A DNA stretch of 14,480 bases from JANOAR01 sp031411235 (GTDB taxonomy: Bacteria; Verrucomicrobiota; Verrucomicrobiia; Verrucomicrobiales; Verrucomicrobiaceae): contig JANOAR010000090.1 of NCBI GenBank assembly GCA_031411235.1, forward strand, positions 1 to 14,480, written 5' to 3'. Below, one piece after another: positions 1 to 6,922 of this stretch. The notes under the pieces were generated by a model, which ran no database searches, was not told the origin of the DNA, and worked only from the letters and a program-made list of their open reading frames with translations. Both the position numbers and the translations under genes were made by a program. Positions within the stretch are counted from its first letter, which is position 1. Each line of letters opens with the position of its first letter.

Positions 1-222
1 GGGCTCACATTGCAAGAATGAGCCTCTGAATAGAGCAAAGCGGGTAGCGATTCCCATCTCTCCCCCTCCCATGGGAACTTGAAGATTGCAGGCACAGCCT
101 CGTGGAGTGCAGGCACTGCCCTCAGCACTATTTTTGAATCCAAGGCGCTAGCACCTGCGGAGCACTGGATGTGGCAAGCGTCTTTCGGCGCTTGCGAGTC
201 GTTTATCATCCTTTCCATCGCC
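1..222. other. Leader / intergenic region upstream of the lipid operon
   Basis: I see no convincing complete gene here. One + frame is open from the window edge to a TGA at 80-82 and could be the last ~26 codons of an upstream gene, but the peptide is not recognisable. A 9-nt direct repeat (TGCAGGCAC) occurs at 87-95 and 108-116. A 7-bp inverted repeat (174-180 with 189-195, 8-nt loop) could form a hairpin about 28 nt before the first operon gene. No clear -35/-10 pair stands out; TATCAT at 204-209 is a possible -10 without a matching -35. Confidence 0.4.
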
Positions 223-1041
223 ATGCCTACCGCCTACACCTCCTGCCTCTACGACTGCGAAGTCGTGCATGAGCGGCTGTTGCCCAGGCGGCATGGGTTT
301 CGCTACAAGCTCTTTTTCATGGATCTAGCGCTCGATGAGTTACCGCTGCTGAGCGAGAAACATCTGCGCCTCTTCAGCCGCAATCGCTTCAATTTGTATG
401 CCCTGTGTGATCGCGATCACCTCGATCTCGGCCAGGGCGGTGTCACTGAGAACATCTCGAAATTTCTTGCCGACAAGGGCATTGAGTTGCCTGCGAAAGC
501 GCGAATCCGGCTGGTGACTCTGCCGCGCGTGCTGGGGTATATTTTCAATCCTGTGTGCTTCTATTTTTTCTTGGATGCCGAGGGCAAGCCACTGCACGCG
601 GTCGCGGAGGTGACGAATACCTACCACGAGATGAAGCCCTACCTCATCGCCGCGCCGAATGGCGAGGGTGTCTTCGATCTCACGGTGCCCAAGCATTTTT
701 ATGTGTCGCCGTTTTCGAGCCTCAACACCTCATTTCATTTTCGGCTCGAAGTGCCGAGCAACGGCATCAAAATCCACATCGACGACATCGACGAGCATGG
801 GCAGCGCACGCTCGTCAGTTGGATCCACGGTGAACGTCGTGAACTCACGGATGCACGGCTCGCCTGGTATGCGGTGCGCTTCCCTCTGCTGACGCTGCAA
901 GTCATCGTCTCGATTCACTGGCAGGCGTTTCGGCTCTGGCTGAAGCGCTTCGCCGTCCACGCCAAGGCCGATCAACCTGAGGCTCAGCGTGATCTGTATC
1001 GCCCTCATTCATCACTCACCGAACACCCAACAAAACAATGA
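223..1041 (+). CDS. DUF1365 family protein, first gene of a lipid-modification operon
   Basis: A 272-residue protein matching the DUF1365 family. Recognisable conserved blocks are the N-terminal H-x-R-x2-P-R-R-H-x-F-x-Y block (residues 16-28), LGYIFNP (104-110), an EVTNTYHE block (129-136), FYVSPFSSL (159-167) and a C-terminal HWQAFRLWLK (232-241). The reading frame continues upstream to a TTG at 79, but the family starts just before the first block, so the ATG at 223 is chosen. It has no Shine-Dalgarno motif; the preceding bases are pyrimidine-rich. The stop overlaps the next ATG by 4 nt. In proteobacteria DUF1365 genes commonly sit beside CFA-type methyltransferases, and in Rhodobacter sphaeroides such a pair belongs to the singlet-oxygen response. 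The biochemical role is unknown. A part in modifying unsaturated acyl chains is inferred from context only. Confidence 0.85.
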   Translation: MPTAYTSCLYDCEVVHERLLPRRHGFRYKLFFMDLALDELPLLSEKHLRLFSRNRFNLYALCDRDHLDLGQGGVTENISKFLADKGIELPAKARIRLVTLPRVLGYIFNPVCFYFFLDAEGKPLHAVAEVTNTYHEMKPYLIAAPNGEGVFDLTVPKHFYVSPFSSLNTSFHFRLEVPSNGIKIHIDDIDEHGQRTLVSWIHGERRELTDARLAWYAVRFPLLTLQVIVSIHWQAFRLWLKRFAVHAKADQPEAQRDLYRPHSSLTEHPTKQ

Positions 1042-2330
1042 ACTCGCCACCTCAATCCATAGCCGCCACTGCCGTGCCACCCGACTGTGCTCCAGCAGCA
1101 TCGTCGATTTATCAGCAACTGTTGCTGCGAGCTTTTAAGCCCATGCGCATGGGGCGACTGCACCTACACCTGCCGCAGGATGAGAAGCTGGTGTTTGGTG
1201 ATTCCGACGGCGGCCCACAGGCTTCCATCATGATCAAAGACCCTGCATTTTTCCGCAAGTGTGTGCTCTTCGGCAACGTCGGTCTCGGCGAGGCCTACAT
1301 GGACGGCGACTGGGAGACTCCCGATCTGAGGGCTGTGATCGAGTGGTTCATCCATAATGTGCGGCAAGACACATCGCAGCGTGGTTCATCGCAAAAAGTG
1401 CGCGGGCTAGGCTGGCTAAACCTATGCAATCGTGTGCTCCACCTGCTGCGTCCGAACTCGCTAACGACGAGCAAGCGCAACATCGCCGAGCACTACGACC
1501 TGGGGAATGACTTCTATAAACTGTGGCTCGATCCCACGATGACCTACTCGGCAGCGAAGTTCACCCACGAGGATCAAACCCTCGAAGAAGCGCAACGCGC
1601 CAAGTATGAGGCGCTCTGCCAAAAGCTGCGATTGCAGCCCGGTGACCGCGTGCTCGAAATCGGCTGTGGCTGGGGCGGCTTTGGCATTCACGCCGCGACC
1701 CACTACGGCTGCCATGTCACGGGTGTCACCATCTCGCAGGCTCAATATGACGAGGCGGTGCGGCGTGTGCGTGAAGCAGGGCTGTCCGACAAAGTCGAAA
1801 TTCGATTCCAAGATTACCGCAAGATCGAAGGGCAGTTCGATAAGATCGCGAGCATCGAAATGCTGGAAGCCGTGGGCGATAAATACCTGGAGACCTACTT
1901 CGCCAAATGCAACGCGCTGCTCGCCCCGCATGGTCTGCTCGCCTTCCAGTGCATCACGGTGCCAGACAATGAATACAATGACCTGCGCAAAGGCACCGAC
2001 TGGATCCAAAAGCATATTTTTCCAGGCTCACTGCTCCTCAGTGTCGCGCGCTTGAACCAAGCGATCAATCGCACGGGCCATCTTGTGCTGCATAACTTTG
2101 AAGACCTCGGCGCGGGTTACTCACGCACGCTGCGCGAGTGGTGGATCACCTTCAACAAGCGACTCGATGACGTGCGCTTCCTGGGGTTCAACGACCGCTT
2201 CATCCGCAAATGGAACTACTACCTGCGCTACTGTGAGGCGGCCTTCACCACACGCAATGTCAGCGTCATTCAGGCCTGTTACACCAAGCCCGGCAACCTC
2301 AGCCTGCACCACGAAGGCGGTGTCTCATGA
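1038..2330 (+). CDS. Cyclopropane-fatty-acyl-phospholipid synthase family methyltransferase
   Basis: A 430-residue SAM-dependent methyltransferase of the CFA/mycolic-acid cyclopropane synthase family, predicted to transfer a methyl(ene) group to the double bond of an unsaturated phospholipid acyl chain at the inner membrane face. An N-terminal lipid-binding-like region (about 25-140) precedes EHYDLGNDFYKLWLD (151-165) and TMTYS (167-171). The SAM motif VLEIGCGWGG is at 205-214, the IEMLEAVG active-site loop at 273-280 and an IFPG segment at 327-330. Compared with E. coli Cfa as I recall it, the bicarbonate-site Cys is Ala172 and the His is Gln304, while the Glu is kept as Glu277. This looks like a separate subfamily rather than classical Cfa. 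It overlaps both neighbours by 4 nt. The start at 1038 has only an A/C-rich leader, consistent with translational coupling. The exact product (cyclopropane, methyl branch or other) cannot be told. Confidence 0.88.
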   Translation: MNSPPQSIAATAVPPDCAPAASSIYQQLLLRAFKPMRMGRLHLHLPQDEKLVFGDSDGGPQASIMIKDPAFFRKCVLFGNVGLGEAYMDGDWETPDLRAVIEWFIHNVRQDTSQRGSSQKVRGLGWLNLCNRVLHLLRPNSLTTSKRNIAEHYDLGNDFYKLWLDPTMTYSAAKFTHEDQTLEEAQRAKYEALCQKLRLQPGDRVLEIGCGWGGFGIHAATHYGCHVTGVTISQAQYDEAVRRVREAGLSDKVEIRFQDYRKIEGQFDKIASIEMLEAVGDKYLETYFAKCNALLAPHGLLAFQCITVPDNEYNDLRKGTDWIQKHIFPGSLLLSVARLNQAINRTGHLVLHNFEDLGAGYSRTLREWWITFNKRLDDVRFLGFNDRFIRKWNYYLRYCEAAFTTRNVSVIQACYTKPGNLSLHHEGGVS

Positions 2331-2659
2331 TCATTCCGCTGCGCGTCTTCTTTTTCATCGTCCTGGTGTCGATGCTCGGCGTCACGAGCTGGGCATCGGT
2401 GCAGTGCGCCTTGTGGGAGACGCCGCGCAGCGTCGTCATGCATCCGTGGTTCATCGCGACGATGTTCGATACCTATTGGGGCTTTCTCACTTTTTACTGT
2501 TGGGTCGCCTACAAAGAGCGGTCGTGGCCAGCCAAGATTTTGTGGCTCATCGCCATCTTGCTGTTGGGAAATATCGCCATGGCGATCTACTCGCTCATCC
2601 AACTCTTCCGCGTCCCTGCGACGGCAAAGCTTGAACAAGTGCTCATTCGCCAACCATGA
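2327..2659 (+). CDS. DUF1475 family small membrane protein
   Basis: A 110-residue hydrophobic protein with about three membrane-spanning segments (roughly residues 5-26, 42-63 and 69-93). The central stretch HPWFIATMFDTYWGF (39-53), followed by CWVAYKERSW (58-67), is typical of the DUF1475 family found in bacteria and plants; I assign it from motif memory. No catalytic motif is visible. It overlaps the CFA-type gene before it and the DUF1295 gene after it by 4 nt each, so it is probably a membrane partner or accessory of the same lipid-modifying pathway (inference). A weak AAGG lies about 9 nt before the ATG, one of the few purine-rich leaders in this window. Confidence 0.75.
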   Translation: MIIPLRVFFFIVLVSMLGVTSWASVQCALWETPRSVVMHPWFIATMFDTYWGFLTFYCWVAYKERSWPAKILWLIAILLLGNIAMAIYSLIQLFRVPATAKLEQVLIRQP

Positions 2660-3522
2660 ATACCTTCTTACTCGCTTCGACTCTGGGAGCCTTTGCACTG
2701 GGCAAGTGGATGCTGGCCTTTGCGGTGCTGCTCATTGCACTGTTATTTTTCCTCACTTGGCTGTTTAGCTTGGAGCTGAATAACTTCAGTTTCGTGGACA
2801 TCACTTGGTCTTACAGCCTCGCGATTATTGCGCCGTTATATGCCGTCGGTGGCGGCGGCTGGCCTTTGCGCAGTGGTATCGCGGTCGTTATCGCGATGGT
2901 CTGGAGCTTACGGCTAGGCACCTACCTACTGCTCCGCATCAAACGACACCACCCGCATGAAGACGTGCGCTACACGGAGCTTCGCGAGAAGTGGAGTGGT
3001 CGCCTCGCACCCAGTTTTTTTTGGTTTTTCCAGGCGCAGGCACTGCTCATCCTGCTGCTCTCTGCGCCTATCTTTATCGCGTGTATGAATCCCGCGCCGC
3101 ACCTCGTCACCCTAGAGATCGTTGGCGTCTTGGTGTGGGCCATCGGCATCTGTGGCGAGGCTCTTGCCGACGCACAGATGAACGCCTTCAAGCGTGAGCC
3201 TGCGAACCAAGGCAAGGTCTGCCAGGCAGGCTTGTGGCGCTACTCGCGGCACCCCAATTACTTTTTTGAAGCCGTCGTGTGGATTGGCTTCTGGCTGTTC
3301 GCGTGTGGATCGCCGTGGGGCTGGATCACACTTTATGCGCCCGCCATGATCCTGTATTTCCTGCTCCGCGTCACGGGCATCCCCCTCACGGAAGCGTGTG
3401 CGGTGAAGAGCAAAGGCGCTGCCTATCGGGAATACCAGCGCACCACCTCTGCCTTCATACCTTGGGTAACAAAAAGTCGAATCCAAGAGTCCCCCCATCT
3501 CGAATCACCCGTCAATCCATGA
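2656..3522 (+). CDS. DUF1295 membrane protein (steroid 5-alpha-reductase-like)
   Basis: A 288-residue polytopic membrane protein with several hydrophobic segments (about 17-38, 50-66, 72-94, 127-145, 152-170, 203-219 and 221-240). The diagnostic C-terminal motif is GLWRYSRHPNYFFE (192-205), shared by DUF1295, steroid 5-alpha-reductases and isoprenylcysteine methyltransferases. SFVDITWS (45-52) matches the N-terminal family block. Members of this superfamily use NAD(P)H or SAM at the membrane surface, and a double-bond reductase acting on an intermediate of this pathway is a reasonable guess but unproven. The gene has 4-nt overlaps on both sides and no Shine-Dalgarno sequence. The last ~20 residues are polar and carry no motif, and may simply bridge to the overlapping start of the next gene. 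Confidence 0.85.
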   Translation: MNTFLLASTLGAFALGKWMLAFAVLLIALLFFLTWLFSLELNNFSFVDITWSYSLAIIAPLYAVGGGGWPLRSGIAVVIAMVWSLRLGTYLLLRIKRHHPHEDVRYTELREKWSGRLAPSFFWFFQAQALLILLLSAPIFIACMNPAPHLVTLEIVGVLVWAIGICGEALADAQMNAFKREPANQGKVCQAGLWRYSRHPNYFFEAVVWIGFWLFACGSPWGWITLYAPAMILYFLLRVTGIPLTEACAVKSKGAAYREYQRTTSAFIPWVTKSRIQESPHLESPVNP

Positions 3523-4556
3523 GCACCATCAACACCTTCCTAGCCAAAGACATTCTCCCCGATGCGATGATCCGCATGGGCATCCGGCAGCGTCTCGCTG
3601 AGACCCTGCGCGAGAACAAAAAGCCCACACTCGAAGCGCAGCGAGCAGAGCTGTTGAAGTATGTCGCGGGGCTCAAAAAAATGCCCGTCGCCATCGCAAC
3701 GGATGAGGCCAACGAACAACACTACGAGGTGCCCACACGTTTCTACCAACTCGTCTTGGGCAAACACTTGAAGTACTCGTCCGGCTTCTGGCCGAGCAAG
3801 GACACAACCTTCGATGAGTCGGAGGCTGCAATGCTGCGACTGACATGCCAGCGCGCTGAATTGCAGGATGGGCAGAGCATTCTGGAGCTTGGCTGCGGCT
3901 GGGGTTCGCTGTCACTTTGGATGGCTGAGCATTATCCCAATTCCCAAATCACCAGTGTGTCGAATTCACGGACACAGAAGCAATTCATTGATGCCGAAGC
4001 AACAAAACGAGGGTTGAAAAACCTCACCATTATCACCGCCAACATGACTCACTTTGCAGGCGTGGGTGAGGGTCTATTTGATCGCTGTGTCTCGGTAGAA
4101 ATGTTCGAGCACATGAAGAACTACCAGGAGTTGCTGCACCGCGTTAGCTCGTGGTTGAAGCCACAGGGGAAGCTCTTTGTGCATATCTTCACGCATCGCG
4201 AATACGCCTACCACTATGAGGTGCGCAGCGAAGACGACTGGATGGCGAAGTACTTTTTCACCGGCGGTCAGATGCCTTCGGACGACCTGCTTCTTTACTT
4301 CCAGGATGATCTCAAAATCGAGCAGCACTGGTGCGTCAACGGATTGCATTACTCGAAAACAAGCGAGGCCTGGCTGGCCAACATGGATGAGCACAAAGCC
4401 GAGATTATGCCTCTGTTTGCCGTCACCTACGGCCCCGACCAAGCGACCAAGTGGTGGGTCTGGTGGCGCTTGTTTTTCCTCGCCTGCGCCGAGCTGTGGG
4501 GATACCGCGATGGCGAAGAATGGATCGTTTCACACTACCTTTTCACCAAGCCATGA
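3519..4556 (+). CDS. CFA / coclaurine-N-methyltransferase-like SAM-dependent methyltransferase
   Basis: A 345-residue class I SAM methyltransferase in the CFA-synthase superfamily, closest by motif to the coclaurine-N-methyltransferase-like branch. Visible blocks are QHYEVPTRFYQLVLG (67-81), YSSGFW (86-91), the SAM motif ILELGCGWGS (121-130), VEMFEHMKNY (193-202), HIFTHREYAYHYE (222-234) and YFFTGGQMPS (245-254). The last two are typical of that branch rather than of Cfa. The frame is open upstream to 3279, but the ATG at 3519, overlapping the DUF1295 stop by 4 nt, fits the family N-terminus and the pattern of the operon. It is clearly different from the first methyltransferase at 1038-2330, so the operon encodes two non-redundant enzymes. 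The substrate is unknown: an acyl chain by context, a small amine by homology to characterised plant enzymes. Confidence 0.85.
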   Translation: MSTINTFLAKDILPDAMIRMGIRQRLAETLRENKKPTLEAQRAELLKYVAGLKKMPVAIATDEANEQHYEVPTRFYQLVLGKHLKYSSGFWPSKDTTFDESEAAMLRLTCQRAELQDGQSILELGCGWGSLSLWMAEHYPNSQITSVSNSRTQKQFIDAEATKRGLKNLTIITANMTHFAGVGEGLFDRCVSVEMFEHMKNYQELLHRVSSWLKPQGKLFVHIFTHREYAYHYEVRSEDDWMAKYFFTGGQMPSDDLLLYFQDDLKIEQHWCVNGLHYSKTSEAWLANMDEHKAEIMPLFAVTYGPDQATKWWVWWRLFFLACAELWGYRDGEEWIVSHYLFTKP

Positions 4557-5299
4557 TACGCCCACTCACACTTCTCCTGACGATGCTAGCGCTCGCTGTG
4601 CAGGCGCAGGACGTTGCTAAACTGATTGCTCAGGGCGATGCGCTCGATGCCCAGTTGAAGAGCGAGTCTGCTCTTCAGGTTTATCTAAAGGCAAAGGCAC
4701 TGGAGGCACCAGATGCCTCACTGCTCATCAAGATCGCCAAGCAATACGGTGAGTCGATGACGGCGATGACCGACGAAGCCGCGAAGCGCAAAGCGGGTGA
4801 GGAAGCTCTCGCCTATGCTTTGCAAGCGGTGAAGCTGTCGCCCAATCTAGCGGATGCGCATCTGGCTGTGGCGATCTGTTATGGTCGATTGCTGGATTTG
4901 GTATCTGTACGAACTCGCGTGGAATACTCTCGCCGGGTCAAGCAAGAGGCTGACCAAGCGGTGCGACTCGACCCACGAAGCGACTATGCCTGGCACATGC
5001 TTGGACGCTGGCACTGCGCCGTAGCAACGATGAACGGCCTAACGAAAGGCATCGTCAAAATCGTCTATGGCGCACTGCCCGATGCCTCGCTGGTAACAGC
5101 GCGCGAGTGCTTTGAGAAAGCCGCTAAGCTGCGGCCAGACCGCGTCTCGCACACGGTCGAACTCGGCTGCACCCTCGCCCTAGTTGGCAAAAAAGCCGAA
5201 GCACGCACCATGATCGAGCGCGGACTCGCCATGCCAAATCGAGAGCGTGACGACCCCGCAACGAAGTCGCGTGGGCGAGCCACGCTAGAAGAGTTGTAG
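4553..5299 (+). CDS. Secreted TPR protein resembling RMDN (regulator of microtubule dynamics) proteins
   Basis: A 248-residue protein with a signal peptide (hydrophobic 4-17, likely cleavage after VQA at 18), so probably periplasmic. Tetratricopeptide-like helices run from about 24 to 230. The stretch HMLGRWHCAVA (148-158) with KIVYGALPDAS (169-179) and ECFEKAAKLRP (185-195) closely recalls the conserved core of RMDN/FAM82 proteins and their bacterial relatives. This is a motif comparison from memory. The start at 4553 overlaps the preceding stop by 4 nt; the frame is open further upstream, but only this start gives a signal peptide. It is the last gene of the six-gene operon and is followed by a convergent intergenic gap with a large inverted repeat. 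It may scaffold or localise the membrane enzymes (inference). Confidence 0.75.
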   Translation: MIRPLTLLLTMLALAVQAQDVAKLIAQGDALDAQLKSESALQVYLKAKALEAPDASLLIKIAKQYGESMTAMTDEAAKRKAGEEALAYALQAVKLSPNLADAHLAVAICYGRLLDLVSVRTRVEYSRRVKQEADQAVRLDPRSDYAWHMLGRWHCAVATMNGLTKGIVKIVYGALPDASLVTARECFEKAAKLRPDRVSHTVELGCTLALVGKKAEARTMIERGLAMPNRERDDPATKSRGRATLEEL

Positions 5300-5318
5300 G
5301 GCAGTTGGGATGCGAACC

Positions 5319-5435
5319 GGAGCGCGGGGTTCCGACCCCGCAGCGCTTTGCCCTCGCGGTGAAACTAGGAAGCACCAAAAAATACAGAGCTTTGTGCCTG
5401 CAAACTAGCGCTGCGGGGTCGGAGCCCCGCGCTCC
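5319..5435. repeat. REPIN-like pair of inverted 29-nt palindromic repeats
   Basis: Two 29-nt arms (5319-5347 and 5407-5435) are reverse complements of each other with a single mismatch (T at 5330 against a position expecting C), separated by 59 nt. Each arm is itself imperfectly palindromic: GCGGGGT pairs with ACCCCGC around a 4-nt loop in the left arm. This two-hairpin architecture in inverted orientation is that of a REPIN, the unit formed by two REP sequences mobilised by RAYT (IS200-like) transposases. It lies exactly between the convergent ends of the TPR gene (5299) and sucC (5457), where it may also act as a bidirectional transcription terminator. The REPIN identity is an inference; copy number in the genome would decide it. 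Confidence 0.7.
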
Positions 5436-5456
5436 CTTTCAAACACAGCGTTCGGA

Positions 5457-6647
5457 TTAAGCCGCTGCCTTCACAGCACCGACGATCTTCACTGCCGCAT
5501 CGGTGAGGCCTTCAGCACTGGTGATGGCCAAGCCACTCTTGGCAAGCGTTGCCTTGCCTGCTTCCACGTTGTTGCCTTCCAGGCGAACCACGAGCGGGAT
5601 GTTCAGCGACACTTCTTGCGCTGCGGCGATGATGCCGTTGGCGATGATGTCGCAGTCCATGATGCCACCGAAAATATTGACCAGGATGCCCTTCACGTTC
5701 GCATCACCGAGGATGATTTTGAAGGCTGCTGTCACCTGTTCCTTGGTCGCTCCGCCGCCCACATCGAGGAAATTCGCTGGCTCGCCGCCGTGGAGCTTGA
5801 TGATGTCCATCGTGCTCATCGCGAGACCTGCGCCATTCACGAGGCAAGCGATGTTGCCATCCAGGCCGATGTAGTTGAGGCCATACTCACTCGCGGCCAC
5901 TTCACGGGGATCTTCCTCGGTGGTGTCGCGCATCGCGGCGATGTCCTTCTGCCGATACAGCGCACTGTCGTCGAAGTTAAACTTGGCATCGAGTGCAACG
6001 AGTTGCCCCTCGGTGGTGAGGGCGAGCGGGTTGACTTCGACGAGCGAGCAGTCGCTCTTCAGATAGAGATTGTAGAGCGCTGTAATGAGCTTCACCGCTT
6101 GCGTCATGAGTGGGCCGCGAAGGCCCAGCGCGGCGGCGATTTTGCGGCACTGGTAGCCCTGCAATCCGACGGTGGGATGCACGAGTTCGCGCATGATTTT
6201 CTCGGGCGTTTTCTCGGCGACCTCTTCGATGTTCATGCCGCCCTCGGTGCTGGCGATGATGGCGTGGCTGCTGCTGGTTCGATCAAAAAGAATGGCGAGG
6301 TAGTACTCCTTGGTGATGTCCACGCCCTTGGCGATGAGCACCTTGCTGACGAGCTTGCCCTCGGGGCCAGTTTGGTGCGTGACGAGCGTCTGCCCCAGCA
6401 TCTTGCCCGCGATGTCCTGCGCTATGGCGGCATCATCGACGACATGCACGCCGCCTTTGAAGCCATTTTTAAATGTACCTTTGCCGCGCCCACCGGCGTG
6501 GACTTGCGCCTTCACCACGATCTGCCCTGCGCCGATCTCGCGAGCCGCAGCGCCTGCCTCCTCCGCCGTGCTGGCGACCTTGCCCGCAGGTGTAGCGACG
6601 CCGTATTTGATGAAGAGTTCTTTGGCTTGGTATTCGTGGATGTTCAT
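5457..6647 (-). CDS. sucC: Succinyl-CoA ligase [ADP-forming], beta subunit
   Basis: A 396-residue ATP-grasp protein, close to the ~388 residues usual for SucC. With SucD it interconverts succinyl-CoA and succinate with ATP formation in the TCA cycle (cytoplasm). Seen: the MNIHEYQAKELF start; nucleotide-binding KAQVHAGGRGKG (46-57); metal-binding region EVNPLAL (204-210) with LDAKFNFDD (219-227); NGAGLAMSTMD (271-281); and VNIFGGIMDCD (323-333) in the domain contacting SucD. The frame extends 48 codons upstream, but ATG 6647 starts exactly at the family N-terminus. The leader is pyrimidine-rich without a Shine-Dalgarno sequence. No sucD is present on either side. The next gene downstream is convergent, so sucC appears monocistronic here, behind its own promoter (6670-6697). 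Confidence 0.95.
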   Translation of the reverse strand: MNIHEYQAKELFIKYGVATPAGKVASTAEEAGAAAREIGAGQIVVKAQVHAGGRGKGTFKNGFKGGVHVVDDAAIAQDIAGKMLGQTLVTHQTGPEGKLVSKVLIAKGVDITKEYYLAILFDRTSSSHAIIASTEGGMNIEEVAEKTPEKIMRELVHPTVGLQGYQCRKIAAALGLRGPLMTQAVKLITALYNLYLKSDCSLVEVNPLALTTEGQLVALDAKFNFDDSALYRQKDIAAMRDTTEEDPREVAASEYGLNYIGLDGNIACLVNGAGLAMSTMDIIKLHGGEPANFLDVGGGATKEQVTAAFKIILGDANVKGILVNIFGGIMDCDIIANGIIAAAQEVSLNIPLVVRLEGNNVEAGKATLAKSGLAITSAEGLTDAAVKIVGAVKAAA

Positions 6648-6669
6648 GGCAGGGGGAAAAGAGGGCTCG

Positions 6670-6697
6670 AGTCTAGGAGGGTGGCAGGGTGTGTCAA
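6670..6697 (-). promoter_or_regulatory. Probable sigma-70 promoter of sucC
   Basis: On the - strand a perfect -35 box TTGACA (6697-6692) is followed after 16 nt by TAGACT (6675-6670), a 4/6 match to TATAAT. Transcription would begin near 6663, giving a leader of only about 16 nt before the sucC ATG at 6647. Such a short leader fits the absence of a Shine-Dalgarno motif. Prediction from sequence only. Confidence 0.6.
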
Positions 6698-6783
6698 CGG
6701 GGTTGATCCGCTGTCTCTGCGTGCCGCAAGGCGAAAGCACTAAGCGGTGGCTTCGCAAGACAGGCGTGATAGCAAAGCGGGAG

Positions 6784-6902
6784 AGGAACAAGGAATAAGG
6801 TACAAGGGATAGGGGCGTGGCTTCGCGCTTGAATTCAAAACCACAGACCCTCTATGAAGAGCACACCCGAAGGCACTCCCCCTTATCCCTTATCCCTCAA
6901 GT
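6784..6902. repeat. Imperfect inverted repeat with AAGGGATA-type arms
   Basis: A purine-rich arm (6784-6815, containing AAGGAATAAGG and AAGGGATAGGGG) faces a pyrimidine-rich arm (6878-6902, containing CCCCTTATCCCTTATCCCT). The two are roughly complementary with small gaps. A 10-bp palindrome TTGAATTCAA (6829-6838) lies between them. Together this fills much of the 275-nt gap between lexA and sucC. It may be a degraded mobile repeat or a terminator for lexA transcription; nothing in it looks coding. Confidence 0.4.
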
Positions 6903-6922
6903 CCGATGGATCGCCTTTTCCA

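Noticed and set aside
1..57. Short - strand frame from ATG at 57 to the window edge, preceded by a GGAGG-like sequence
   Set aside because: Only 19 codons are visible, with no recognisable sequence. A good leader in G-rich DNA can arise by chance, so it is not listed as a gene.
5616..6743. Long + strand open frame (375 codons) opposite sucC
   Set aside because: It mirrors the codon periodicity of the well-supported sucC gene, starts at no plausible site, and its translation (His/Asp/Val-rich) has no family features.
6648..6791. Upstream extension of sucC by 48 codons
   Set aside because: The family starts at MNIHEYQAKE. The extension overlaps the predicted promoter and has no conserved features.
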